This document shows positions 10,063-18,536 of a stretch of DNA of 64,000 nucleotides, piece after piece. The notes under the pieces are model-generated. The model made no database searches. It was not told where the DNA came from and saw nothing but the letters and a program-made list of their open reading frames with translations. This stretch comes from Methylococcales bacterium. Lineage in GTDB: Bacteria > Pseudomonadota > Gammaproteobacteria > Methylococcales > Methylomonadaceae. The translations under genes were made by a program, and so were the position numbers. The stretch is from contig JAUZSN010000002.1 of assembly GCA_030949405.1 (NCBI GenBank), forward strand, positions 868,001-932,000, written 5' to 3'. The stretch's first letter is position 1; every line of letters begins with the position of its first letter.

Positions 10063-11285
10063 AGACTTGTTCTTTAAGAAGAAGTTAATATATCATGTTA
10101 AAATTCCATAGGATAGCCGCTAAAAAAGAAAATAAATCTTTTACACCTTCTTTTTTATTTCTAAACTTGGGCTACCAACTTAAGGCGGGACAGCAGTAAA
10201 TTCAACTACTGCATGGTTATTAACTTTCATTCAACCTTGAAGTTAAAAGTGTCCCGCTTTAAGTTGGTAGCCTAAACTAGGCATCTATATCTTTTCATTC
10301 CACCGATTACATGCTCAACAATGACTCTTTCACGACTCATCTCTTTGTTTTCTTTTTTTTGATTTTCTGTTAATGTTGGGTTTGGATTATGCTTAGATTT
10401 ATTTGGTTTTTTATGAGGAATATTTACCGAATTAGTTTTATATTCATTATTAAACCCCAAATAACCTAAATCAATAAATATATTAAAATTACTAAACCAA
10501 TTTAATTCTGGATTAAATTCTTTTTTAAACATTCCATAATCATGATTTTTTACCTGGAAAACTAACCCCAATATATAAAATTAAATGACCTAAAGAAGCT
10601 ATAGTGGTATTTTTAATTGTATGCTGTTTTTTTTACCACTGTAAAATTCATTTTGTTCTTCATAGTCACTAGGGCGTTGTACAGCACGCTCTGTAGCATC
10701 TATTATCAATGTTTGAACTCCGCCAAAAGCCTGCTGCATTTCTTCAGGGGTTGAAAAACTTGTTGCAGGTAAAACATTAAATATATCTAACGTCTTTATT
10801 AAAATTGGAAATAATTTGTATACATGAGTATGGGCGCATGATTTATTCATATTAAAAGAAAACCCTAAGTGATCGAAAGTAGAATAACACTTCATATAAT
10901 TTAATATAAATAATAATTTGTCTGCGGGTGTTTTTAATGTGCTATCTAAACCACTACCGTATTTTCTTTCTTTATTTTCATGTTTTTCTTTTTGATCTTC
11001 AATAAGGGTCTTTTCAAATAGAGATAATAGTAAAATAAAATGTTCTGTTTTTAATCCTGTTAAAGCTCTTAACTGTCTATCATCATAAATTCTTGGTAAA
11101 ATTTCTTTTATTTTCATGTTATACTTTGATTTTTATTTTTTATAGAAATTTATTATAAAGCTTATTTATTATTTTTAATAATTTAATTTAAAGTTTATTT
11201 ATTAGGCTGTATCAACTGATTATGAGTGTTATCAAGTATATATAAGCAATTGATTTTAATATATTTTATTTAGAAGAACAAGTCT
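10063..11285 (-). mobile_element. ISL2-group IS5-family element, copy 3, itself carrying a MITE
   Basis: 1223 bp including a 103-bp MITE. Perfect AAT/AAT duplication (10060-10062, 11286-11288). The upstream frame 10599-11117 (172 codons) is intact, with the A8 slippery run at its end. The downstream frame is cut by the MITE at 10170-10272. Confidence 0.95.
10170..10272. mobile_element. MITE of the GGCTACC family inside IS copy 3
   Basis: A 103-bp non-coding element with ends GGCTACCAACTTAAG and its inverse CTTTAAGTTGGTAGCC (one base variant). The flanks TAAACTTG and TAAACTAG look like an 8-bp target duplication, the right one eroded by an 8-bp deletion relative to uninterrupted IS copies. 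Confidence 0.85.
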
Positions 11286-11908
11286 AATGAACCTGAAATT
11301 ACAATAGAAATAAATGAAAGAAAATTCATTGATGCTTTGAAAGGACTCTCCGATTATCGTGATAATCGCGGCAAGTGGCATTCACTGACCTTTTTTATCG
11401 TCACTGTTGTTTTTGCCATGCTGGTTGGACGCTCAAAAGTATTCAGTATTCATCGTTATATGACTCATAAAATTGTCTGGCTGCGTGAAGTAACTGGGAT
11501 TAAAGATGCCCCTCTGGTTTCTCGCGCGCATTTTCCACGAATGTTGGAAAATTTGGATTGGCAGGACTTAAATCAGTTAATTAATGCCTTTTTTGATGAA
11601 AAAACAGCTCATATTATTGCCAATGAATGGGTTGCTATTGATGGCAAAATCATGCGTGGCACGCTTAAGTCAGGTGAAAAACAAGCCATTATTGTATCTA
11701 CTTTAAATTTCAGGGTAAAACAAATATCAGACCTGCAAACTTTGCGCTTTTTGAGCGATAAGATTCGCCATAGACGGCATTTTGAATTCACCACTAACTC
11801 GGTCATAAACATAATCATAAAAACTCACGGCTAGTTTTTTAGCCGTTTCAGCAAGACTCATAAAACTGTCTTTGATTTTCGTGCCTTTCTCATTTCGAGT
11901 CTGGAAGC

Positions 11909-12253
11909 TTATGTCTCACGCACGCGCTTGTCTTCTTGATTCATCACTGTATTAACAGGTATTTGAGCATCAACTTTTACCCGCGCTTTATCAGCTAACT
12001 TGAACTCGTCAAGCAAGGATTGAGCTTGTTGATTGTAGATATAATGGCGTGGCGCATAATCGGTCAGCACGTCCAGAACCGATAAACGGTCTTTGTTTTT
12101 AGGGGTGAAATAAGCGGTAAACAAGTCATTGCAGACCACCTGACAATAGTGGTTATCACCGTTGACTCGCGCACTGGTATCATCAATCTGCCCGTAATCA
12201 CTGTTGAGAATACCGCAGCGATAAAGCTCGCTTTTTTCCTGAGACTTAAGCAT
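11909..12253 (-). pseudogene. IS66-like transposase, catalytic-domain fragment
   Basis: 114 residues containing GQIDDTSARVNGDNHYCQVVCND, the first catalytic Asp region of IS66-like DDE transposases, then PKNKDRLSVLDVLTDYAPRHY. It begins six bases after the stop of the N-terminal fragment. The segment normally joining the two is missing, so this is an internal-deletion derivative. The C-terminal catalytic part is also absent. Confidence 0.65.
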
Positions 12254-12258
12254 GGGAA

Positions 12259-12702
12259 TTAAGCTACGAAAAAGCCTTTAGATACTAAGTCGCTAGGCAA
12301 GCCAGTTTTGTCGAGTAGGCATTTTAGCGTTTGGTCGATTTTAACTCGTGGGATCTTGGGTTTACGGCGGCGTTTTTTCTTATCCGAGTCCGTATTTTCA
12401 GTGTCGTTATTAGTTTCTTTTTGCGCGTCAACTTGTGCTTTTTTACGTTCGTCTTCGGATGAAATATCATCACCCTTATTATTTTTATTGGGTTTGATAT
12501 CAGGCTTTCCCTGCTCACCTTTCAAGCGATTAACCTCGTCACGAAGTTGCTGTAATTCAGTTTCTAAAGACAATTTATCACTGGCTAAGCGTTCAATAAG
12601 ATTGAATATTTTTTTGACAATATCCTGCGCTTCGCTACTTTCCATTTGAGCGATTGCTTGATAAATGACGTTAGTTTCAGCCTGTAGGTCGTGGATATTC
12701 AA
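12259..12702 (-). pseudogene. IS66-like transposase, N-terminal fragment
   Basis: 147 residues. An N-terminal coiled coil (LIERLASDKLSLETELQQLRDEVNRLKG) is followed by a basic, low-complexity linker (KKKRRRKPKIPR), the layout of IS66-type TnpC N-termini. The similarity ends at residue ~140 (SDLVSKG); after the stop the next fragment begins with a later part of the protein. Confidence 0.6.
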
Positions 12703-12887
12703 AGTATGTAAATGTTCGTTCTTTTATGATATGTTGTCAAATCTATTTTAGAAATTTTATCTTTACCCTGAGATTTAAAGTAGATACGTTACGATGTTAT
12801 TCCTCATTTTTCGATATTGATCAGAAAATGAGGAGTTTTGGAGGTCAAGCAGCCATATTTGTCCGCTCACGTGTTTCAGGTATTTTT

Positions 12888-13703
12888 ATGATAAATGACA
12901 GTAACAAGCGGAATAATCAACTTCCTTCGATTGGTTTCATCAGTGCTCCAGCCTGGTCTGACCCAGCACCTTACGAATTTACAACAGCTGTTCAAGAAAA
13001 GATTATTACGCAACAAGCCTTTCCACTACTACCTGATTTTGATTACTCTCTGGATAATATTACATCTGAACTCGTCGAAGAAAGATTCTGCCTTTGCGCA
13101 AGGAGTCTACAAGCCGCAGGGTGTGACTTGCTTGTCCAGGTAGGAAGCCCTTTTTCCTGGGCAAAATCAGGGTTGGAAGCACAAGCTCGTCAACGAAATA
13201 CCCGGATAGAAAAGGCAGCTAATATCCCAAGTATAATGACCTCCCTCGCGATCGTGGATGCTTTACGGGTCCATCGAATTAAAAAGGTTGCCATCTGCAC
13301 GTATTACACATTAAGTTGGAAAGAATGTTTTTCTTCTTTTTTGGCGTTATGCGGTTTTAAAGTATTACAGGCGGCAAGTTTTTCTGAACAGGGTCTGGTT
13401 AAGGCGGAAAATGAAGAAAATCTGTTCAAATATGCATGGAATAATCCTTCAGATATGATCAAGGAATCGGTCCGATTAATTAAGGATGCAGCCCCTGAGG
13501 CCGAGGCAATTGTTATTACAGGGACTGGAGTAAGAACACTGGCAATACTATGTGAATTAGAAGCGATTGCGCAATGCCCAGTTATTCCCGCAGATACAGT
13601 CTTATATTGGCTCAGTGCACGTTACTTGAATTTGACCTTAGATCCAAAGATGGGTCGTTTTAAAGATTTACCTTACGAAATCTTGCAAGCGCTAATTAAA
13701 TGA
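12888..13703 (+). CDS. Asp/Glu racemase-superfamily protein (maleate isomerase / arylmalonate decarboxylase-like)
   Basis: 271 residues from ATG 12888 (MINDSNKRNNQLPSIGFISAP), with AGG eight bases upstream. An upstream start at 12726 would run through IS66-like DNA and is rejected. The two-lobed fold shows as IGFISAPAWSDPAPYEF, AGCDLLVQVGSPFSWA, PSIMTSLAIVDALRVHRIKKVAICTYYT and AEAIVITGTGVRTLAILCELEA. The Cys usual at the two catalytic loops are not obvious: VGSP and TGTG stand in their place. The substrate and perhaps the chemistry are therefore uncertain. Codon use here is richer in G/C than in the flanks, suggesting transfer. It overlaps the next small gene by ATGA. Confidence 0.6.
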   Translation: MINDSNKRNNQLPSIGFISAPAWSDPAPYEFTTAVQEKIITQQAFPLLPDFDYSLDNITSELVEERFCLCARSLQAAGCDLLVQVGSPFSWAKSGLEAQARQRNTRIEKAANIPSIMTSLAIVDALRVHRIKKVAICTYYTLSWKECFSSFLALCGFKVLQAASFSEQGLVKAENEENLFKYAWNNPSDMIKESVRLIKDAAPEAEAIVITGTGVRTLAILCELEAIAQCPVIPADTVLYWLSARYLNLTLDPKMGRFKDLPYEILQALIK

Positions 13704-13897
13704 CCATTGTTCATCACCAAGCCCGAACAGGCTTAATTTATCTTCACAACTTACTGTGTCAGGATCCTTCAACCCGATGGCGACATTTGTGGGAAGCATA
13801 CTCTCCTTCCCCCTTGAGTACTCTGGTTACTGGATTAGTTTATAGCGTGATAAGCCGCGCACACAGATCCTCTATAATTCAAAGGAGAAAAAAATGA
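13700..13897 (+). CDS. Small protein of unknown function, translationally coupled on both sides
   Basis: 65 residues (MTIVHHQARTGLIYLHNLL...), no family recognised. Its start overlaps the racemase-like gene by ATGA and its stop overlaps the ABM-like gene by ATGA. A three-gene chain of 4-bp overlaps is the main reason to accept it as real. The composition is mildly basic with no clear membrane helix. Confidence 0.4.
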   Translation: MTIVHHQARTGLIYLHNLLCQDPSTRWRHLWEAYSPSPLSTLVTGLVYSVISRAHRSSIIQRRKK

Positions 13898-14193
13898 TTT
13901 ATCGTATCCTTAGCATGACGGCAAAACCCGGGAAAGTGATAGAAGCACGTCAACTACTTCTAGATGTTGCAGCTCATGTGATGGAAAATTACACTCACAA
14001 AGCAGAAGTCCTGAGTAACTGCAGTGGCGCGTCAAACCAATTACACTTTATAGGATATCATGAGTCTCTGAGCACCCTTGATAAAGTTTTTAAAAAATTT
14101 GAAACCGATTCAAAGGGAAAGGAGCTGATGGCGAAGTTCCCTGATGTCTTTGAGAATGACCGTGTAATCCGTCTATACCGTTTAGAATCCTAG
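13894..14193 (+). CDS. Small ABM-like (dimeric alpha-beta barrel) protein
   Basis: 99 residues. MIYRILSMTAKPGKVIEARQLL resembles the first strand and helix of antibiotic-biosynthesis-monooxygenase (ABM) domains, and HFIGYHESLSTLDKVFKKFETD the second repeat. A good AAAGGAG ribosome site lies seven bases upstream. It is the last gene of the coupled trio. ABM proteins act on small quinone- or haem-like substrates or fold as bystanders; nothing here picks a substrate. Confidence 0.5.
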   Translation: MIYRILSMTAKPGKVIEARQLLLDVAAHVMENYTHKAEVLSNCSGASNQLHFIGYHESLSTLDKVFKKFETDSKGKELMAKFPDVFENDRVIRLYRLES

Positions 14194-14288
14194 TTGTGTA
14201 TTCTCCACATCCTCCAAATAGAAGAATAGTCAGCTTTGACTTCTTGGCTAAATGCTGCTGAATCCAACCATAGAATTAAGGTATCGAC

Positions 14289-15581
14289 ATGATGCAAGAA
14301 AAAGATTGCAATAGCGTTTCATTCTTTCGCGAAGCAGCCCCCTACATCCACAGCCATCGCGGTAAAACCTTCGTCATCGCTTTTTCGGGTGAAGTCATTG
14401 CCACCAACCAGTTTCAGAAAATTGTGCAGGACCTTGCCATTATATCCAGCCTAGGCGCACGACTGATACTGGTGCATGGAAATCGGCCACAACTCAATGA
14501 ACGTCTGCATCACAGCAATATTCCGATTCGTCTTCACAAGGGCATCCGTATTACTGACCACATTGCCCTGCTGGTAGCGCAGGAAGCCATCGGTTTCCTG
14601 CGTATCCATATTGAAAACCTTATGACACATGCACTGAACAGGCTTTCGCTTTCCAGCAATAATCTTGGTATTGTATCCGGCAACTTTATTACTGCACGCC
14701 CGTTGGGAATCCACGACGGTATCGACTATGGTTTTACTGGACTGGTACGCAAGATTAATCACAATCTCATCCAGCAACAACTCGCCGCAGACAATATTGT
14801 TTTGCTGTCACCGATGGGTTGCTCACCAACAAGAGAAACCTATAATCTGCGTTACGAGCAGACAGCCATTGCCGCTGCCAAAGCTCTCAAGGCTGACAAA
14901 CTGATTTTCCTCAGTCATCAGCCACTGAACTTGCCACACGAACTAACACTGGAAGAAGCCAGAACCCATACCCTAAAAAATGAACTGTTGTCTGCTGTCA
15001 TTGAAGCGCTGAAAACAGATGTAGAACGTATTCATCTGCTCAACGCCGAGACCGACGGCGCCCTATTACTGGAACTCTACACTCGCGACGGCATAGGCAG
15101 CATGATTTCTTCCGAGCAATTCGAATGCCTTCGAGCAGCCAGCATTGAAGATATCTGTGGCATTCTCGACCTGATCCGCCCGCTGGAAAATGCAGAAATA
15201 ATAATTAAACGTTCCCGCGAACAACTGGAACTGGAAATCGGCAACTTCCACATTATTACTCGTGACCAAAAAATCATTGCCTGTGCCGCTCTTTACAATA
15301 CTGATGACCCACAAGTTGCTGAATTTGCCTGCTTTTCCGTTCACCCACATTATCGTGGCAGCAACCGTGGCGACAAGCTGCTTAAACACGTTACCCAACT
15401 GGCGAAAACACAGGGAAAAACCCAGCTTCTGGTACTAACCACCCATACCATCGATTGGTTTCGGGAGCGTGGATTTACAAAAGGAACAATTGAAGAGCTC
15501 TCTCCGAACAAGAAATCACTATACAATTATCAGCGAAATTCACAGATATTGTTTAAATCGTTGATAAGGAGTAAGGAGTAA
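14289..15581 (+). CDS. argA: Amino-acid N-acetyltransferase (N-acetylglutamate synthase)
   Basis: 430 residues, the usual ArgA length. The N-terminal amino-acid-kinase-like domain includes VIAFSGEV, ARLILVHGNRPQLNERL and the G-rich VLLSPMGCSPTRE. The C-terminal GNAT domain (from about residue 290) has EFACFSVHPHYRGSNRGDKLL, the acetyl-CoA loop. It performs the first step of arginine synthesis. A second ATG follows directly at 14292. Base composition is clearly richer in G/C than the surrounding core genes. It is placed inside a mobile-element zone, so it may be acquired with the preceding trio. Confidence 0.93.
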   Translation: MMQEKDCNSVSFFREAAPYIHSHRGKTFVIAFSGEVIATNQFQKIVQDLAIISSLGARLILVHGNRPQLNERLHHSNIPIRLHKGIRITDHIALLVAQEAIGFLRIHIENLMTHALNRLSLSSNNLGIVSGNFITARPLGIHDGIDYGFTGLVRKINHNLIQQQLAADNIVLLSPMGCSPTRETYNLRYEQTAIAAAKALKADKLIFLSHQPLNLPHELTLEEARTHTLKNELLSAVIEALKTDVERIHLLNAETDGALLLELYTRDGIGSMISSEQFECLRAASIEDICGILDLIRPLENAEIIIKRSREQLELEIGNFHIITRDQKIIACAALYNTDDPQVAEFACFSVHPHYRGSNRGDKLLKHVTQLAKTQGKTQLLVLTTHTIDWFRERGFTKGTIEELSPNKKSLYNYQRNSQILFKSLIRSKE

Positions 15582-15599
15582 GGAGTAAGGATTCAGAGG

Positions 15600-15661
15600 A
15601 ATTACTAAATTCGATGGTGCGAGACGGCGTACATTGGGACTCAGAACATGTCAAAAAATGA
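15600..15661 (+). pseudogene. C-terminal scrap of an IS110-family transposase
   Basis: EELLNSMVRDGVHWDSEHVKK then stop: the last residues of an IS110-type transposase. The same peptide occurs inverted at 19621-19669, so the two scraps flank the 15.6-19.7 kb block in opposite orientation. Confidence 0.6.
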
Positions 15662-15922
15662 GTTCTTGACACCATGGTCACTTGTTAGTATTTTTCTTTG
15701 ATGCATTACATATTCATCCAATAATTGACGAATAATTTTTTGATATTGCATATGATGTTTTTCAGCCATTTCTTTAAAATAATCAACACTTTCTGAACTT
15801 AGAGAAAGGGTGATTTTTGTATTTTGGCTTTTAAGTGCAAGCTCAGAAGGGGAAGGCAAAAAGTCAGCTACTAACTTTACCTCTCCAATCGGTTTATCAC
15901 TGTATTGAATTACTTTGCTCAT
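15641..15922 (-). CDS. BrnA-like antitoxin (CopG/ribbon-helix-helix type)
   Basis: 93 residues from ATG 15922 (MSKVIQYSDKPIGEVKLVADFLPSP); the ATG 36 bases upstream lies in toxin sequence. It shows ITLSLSSESVDYFKEMAEKHHMQYQKIIRQLLDEYV, the BrnA ribbon-helix-helix region that represses its own operon and neutralises BrnT. The last six residues come from the abutting IS110 scrap. The upstream brnT is destroyed, so this is an orphan antitoxin. Confidence 0.75.
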   Translation of the reverse strand: MSKVIQYSDKPIGEVKLVADFLPSPSELALKSQNTKITLSLSSESVDYFKEMAEKHHMQYQKIIRQLLDEYVMHQRKILTSDHGVKNSFFDMF

Positions 15923-16013
15923 ATATTTTTTTACCTTTGCGCTAATAACCAGCACCAAAAATTCTGATGCGTTCCAAACGATAGGTGAACCGAACAGTTA
16001 AAACGCCTGTTCT
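15920..16013 (-). pseudogene. BrnT toxin, C-terminal remnant
   Basis: Read on the reverse strand: RTGVLTVRFTYRLERIRIFGAGY, an in-frame TAG (15942-15944, where the family has Trp), then RKGKKI. It overlaps the antitoxin start. This is the C-terminal third of a BrnT ribonuclease; everything upstream is replaced by group II intron sequence. Confidence 0.7.
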
Positions 16014-16016
16014 TTC

Positions 16017-16311
16017 TTGGTTCAAGCCAAAGCAATAGTAACGTTTTTCTTCTTGGCTCGCAATTTAATGAAATTAGGGATTGAAAAACACGCCGCAATA
16101 TTGGCTGGATTAAGCAGTAAATCCTACTGGAGAAACGCGAAAACCCCTTGCATTAATAAGGGGTTGGGGAAAGAATACCTGAAACAGCAAGGGCTATTCT
16201 CACTCCGAGATGGCTGGATTAAATATCACTACGGTTAGTGAAACGCCCTGTGCGGATCCGCATGCAGGGTGTTGTGGGGGCTGAGGGTGAGATACCCCTG
16301 GCTACCCGATT
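16017..16311 (+). mobile_element. 3' end of a group II intron (RT C-terminus, domains V-VI)
   Basis: 16017-16238 encodes the C-terminus of an intron reverse transcriptase/maturase (RNLMKLGIEKHAAILAG...SYWRNAKTPCINKGLGKEYL...QQGLFSLRDGWIKYHYG). From about 16240 the RNA folds like domain V: AACGCCCTGTGCGG, a short ATCC turn, then CGCATGCAGGGTGTTGTG. A G-rich hairpin ending in GGCTACCCGATT corresponds to domain VI. The 5' intron and most of the RT are gone, so it cannot splice. Confidence 0.75.
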
Positions 16312-16317
16312 ATATGT

Positions 16318-16650
16318 TTAGTAATGTGCTAATTTTGAACTAGCAATACGATTTAAACTAACTCCAGCTTCTATTGCCTCTAAAGCTAAATGTCGGTGTA
16401 CCTCTGGGGGAATACGCACCATAAATTTTCCACTGTAATCTCGCAAAGAAATAGGTAAAGGAATTTCTTCTCCGTTTTGAAGCATATCCTCTAAACACTT
16501 TTCCACAACTAGATGAATACCTTTAAGTGTTTTTTCAGACGTAGCATCAAGCCAACTAAGACTAGGCAGCTCAGAGCATAACCCCACAAACTCCTCATCT
16601 TCCTCTGACCATGTTACTCGGTAAGTGTATTTTTCAAAGTTAAGAGCCAT
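16318..16650 (-). CDS. hicB: HicB-family antitoxin
   Basis: 110 residues. The N-terminal HicB partial RNase-H-like fold (YTYRVTWSEEDEEFVGLCSELPSLSWLDATSEKTLKGI) is followed by a C-terminal Arc/CopG-type DNA-binding region (GKFMVRIPPEVHRHLALEAIEAGVSLNRIASSKL). It blocks the HicA ribonuclease and represses the operon. Its start overlaps the hicA 3' end by 11 bases, the standard hicA-hicB order. Confidence 0.88.
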   Translation of the reverse strand: MALNFEKYTYRVTWSEEDEEFVGLCSELPSLSWLDATSEKTLKGIHLVVEKCLEDMLQNGEEIPLPISLRDYSGKFMVRIPPEVHRHLALEAIEAGVSLNRIASSKLAHY

Positions 16651-17227
16651 TTTTCACCTCAATTTGTTCTATAGCACCTAGGACTTGCTTCACTTGGTAA
16701 GACTTAGCTTTTCCTTTGCTATTTTGTATATTTACACGCGGATCACCCGACCAAGGTGTCTTATAAATACAGTGACTACTTCCAGTTTGGCGAACTTTGC
16801 CAAAATAAAACTCACAAACTTTCTGTAGATCATTGAAACGAACTTCCTTCGAGTTCGCTTTCATTTCTTTTACAATTTTTGCTATGCTATCCATGCCTTC
16901 AATAATATCATTATTGATACTACTTATCAATTCAGAAACCTTATATTTTTTTAATCCTAAAATTGTCCCACCAAAACCTATAAAGTATGGGATTAAAATG
17001 TAACCTACATTTATTACAGTAATATCCCATGGGCTTGCAATTATTGCTAGTGTAGAAAAACACAATAAAAATAAAGCTATATTAGTTTTGTGATAAAAAC
17101 CATAAATACCAGCAACACACATTAACAGTATTGAAAGAAAGATGGCAGAAGTGAATGGAGCTGCACTAAGGAAAACACATACAATAGATAGTATAACTAA
17201 TAATGTATTTACTATTTTCATGCTCAT
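16640..17227 (-). CDS. hicA: HicA-type toxin with an N-terminal membrane domain
   Basis: 195 residues, more than twice the normal HicA length. Residues 1-~92 are hydrophobic, with about four membrane segments (IVNTLLVILSIVCVFLSAA; FLSILLMCVAGIYGFY; ALFLLCFSTLAIIA; VGYILIPYFIGFGG). A linker follows, then from about residue 112 a complete HicA: MDSIAKIVKEMKANSKEVRF...CEFYFGKVRQTGSSHCIYK with the active His, ending GKAKSYQVKQVLGAIEQI. Met112 (16894) would give an ordinary soluble HicA, so two products are possible. The long form is one open frame without a break. Confidence 0.8.
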   Translation of the reverse strand: MSMKIVNTLLVILSIVCVFLSAAPFTSAIFLSILLMCVAGIYGFYHKTNIALFLLCFSTLAIIASPWDITVINVGYILIPYFIGFGGTILGLKKYKVSELISSINNDIIEGMDSIAKIVKEMKANSKEVRFNDLQKVCEFYFGKVRQTGSSHCIYKTPWSGDPRVNIQNSKGKAKSYQVKQVLGAIEQIEVKNGS

Positions 17228-17312
17228 GAGTTTCTTTTACATATAACGCCAAAATAAGCGGCGGATAAAAGGGGCATAAATTTTGCGTCTTTTTGCAAAA
17301 TTTATGACGCTT

Positions 17313-18536
17313 TTAGCTAATGGAATGGTTCGTCCCACTTTTACAACCGCCCTAAAAGGGATGATAATAACCGTTATTCATTTTCAGCACAAGTGTGAGG
17401 TCATAGTCATGAGCAAAGTTAATTCAAACAAAAATATCGCCGTCTTAGGGATTGATTTGGCGAAGAATAGTTTTCAGCTACATGGCGTGGATGAAGACGA
17501 TAACGTGTGTCTGAAAAAGAAACTCACACGCAACAAGCTGAGTGCCTTTATCGCTAATCTGCCGCCGTGTTTAATTGGCATTGAAGCCTGCGGCGGCGCG
17601 AATTATTGGAAGCGCATTTTCTCTCAATTTGGGCATACGGTCAAAATTATGGCTCCACAATTTGTGAAGCCGTATGTGAAATCAAACAAAAGCGATGCCT
17701 TGGATGCGGAAGGAATTTGCGAAGCTGTGCAACGGAAGTCGATGCGCTTTGTCCCCAGTAAAAGTGTTGAGCAGCAGGATATTCAATGTATGCATCGCAT
17801 TCGTAGCCAGTTGATTGGGCGACGCACTGCGCAAGCGAATCAAATTCGCGGCTTGCTGATGGAATATGGCATCATCATTGCGCAAGGCATTCACTCGGTC
17901 AGTAAGATTATTCCTGAGTTGCTAGAGGATGCAGAAAACCAACTTTCACCGATATTTCGAGAATTATTGCAAGAGCTTTACGATGAAATGAAGCACCTCA
18001 ATGAGCGGATTGATTCGATCGAAATCAAGTTAAAACAGGTCTGCGCTCAGAATGAAAACTGCCAACGATTACTCACTATTCCTGGTGTCGGACTGTTAAC
18101 TGCCACGGCTTTAATCGCTGCGATTGGCGACATCAATGTGTTTAAAAATGGACGCGAACTTGCGGCATGGCTAGGGCTGGTGCCGAGGCAACATTCCACA
18201 GGCGGCAAGCCGACATTGTTAGGGATTAGCAAACGCGGCGACACTTATCTGCGCACCTTGCTGATTCACGGTGGACGCTCGATGTTACGGGTAGCGCATA
18301 AATACGAAGACAAGCGTAATAAATGGATTGTCAGTTTAAAGGAACGGCGCGGCGAAAATATTTTCACAGTTGCCATCGCCAACAAAAACGCGCGTATCGC
18401 ATGGGCGGTATTGAGCAAGCAAGAAGATTACTGCATCAAGAGTACTTAGGATTTTAGTTAGGAAAAATCGAATCCACTTTTTAAAGACGAGCAACAGAAC
18501 AAACGATCAGTTTACAACGAATTGCGTAGATAAAGT
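17313..18536 (+). mobile_element. IS110-family element, copy A
   Basis: About 1.22 kb, matching copy B at 54951-56175 from TTAGCTAATGGAATGG to GCGTAGATAAAGT, both non-coding ends included. The ~96-bp 5' leader between the edge and the ATG, and the ~85 bp after the stop, are where IS110-type elements encode their bridge RNA. Its right edge touches the left end of the IS481 element. Confidence 0.85.
17409..18449 (+). CDS. IS110-family transposase (DEDD recombinase)
   Basis: 346 residues from ATG 17409 (MSKVNSNKNIAVLGIDLAKNS), with GTGAGG upstream; the longer open frame from 17283 extends into the leader. The DEDD catalytic residues appear as GIDLAKNSF, IEACGG and KSDALDAE. The Tnp20 C-terminal domain shows LTIPGVGLLTATALIAAIG and GLVPRQHSTGGK. 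Intact. Differs from copy B by one visible residue near the C-terminus (NIFTV here, NISTV there). Confidence 0.95.
   Translation: MSKVNSNKNIAVLGIDLAKNSFQLHGVDEDDNVCLKKKLTRNKLSAFIANLPPCLIGIEACGGANYWKRIFSQFGHTVKIMAPQFVKPYVKSNKSDALDAEGICEAVQRKSMRFVPSKSVEQQDIQCMHRIRSQLIGRRTAQANQIRGLLMEYGIIIAQGIHSVSKIIPELLEDAENQLSPIFRELLQELYDEMKHLNERIDSIEIKLKQVCAQNENCQRLLTIPGVGLLTATALIAAIGDINVFKNGRELAAWLGLVPRQHSTGGKPTLLGISKRGDTYLRTLLIHGGRSMLRVAHKYEDKRNKWIVSLKERRGENIFTVAIANKNARIAWAVLSKQEDYCIKST

Larger units (their letters stand above)
9869..11834 (+). pseudogene. ISAs1-like transposase, split by an IS and truncated
   Basis: ATG 10036 begins MPIPTSNNN. IS copy 3 interrupts, and the same frame resumes at 11289 with EPEITIEINERKFIDALKGLSDYRDNRGKWHSLTFF. 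The ISAs1/H-repeat features AML.GRSKVFSIHRY and NEWVAIDGKIMRGTLKSGEKQAII (first DDE Asp) are visible. At about 11694 the gene is cut by an IS66-like remnant and the C-terminal half is missing. The left edge is uncertain: CAACACTTCGGACAGTTTTA at 9869 recurs, inverted, at 37355-37374 and may be this element's terminal repeat. TTGACA near 9992 could be the transposase promoter. Confidence 0.75.
11694..12787 (-). mobile_element. IS66-like remnant with 26-bp inverted repeats
   Basis: The left end begins GTATCTACTTTAAAT and continues to GGGTAAA. The right end is its inverse with one mismatch over 26 bases. Inside are two reverse-strand fragments of an IS66-type transposase with the middle deleted. 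No matching target duplication is seen at the edges. The left flank is ISAs1-like transposase and the right flank is unrelated, so a deletion accompanied or followed the insertion. Confidence 0.7.

Noticed and set aside
12726-12887. Upstream extension of the racemase-like gene
   Set aside because: This part overlaps the IS66-like terminal repeat; ATG 12888 fits the family start.
15582-15597. GGAGTAA tandem repeat after argA
   Set aside because: Only about three units of seven bases; may be slippage, nothing supports a function.
17283-17408. 42-residue extension of the IS110 transposase
   Set aside because: Lies partly outside the shared element and across the leader; MSKVNSNKN at 17409 has a ribosome site and the family start.
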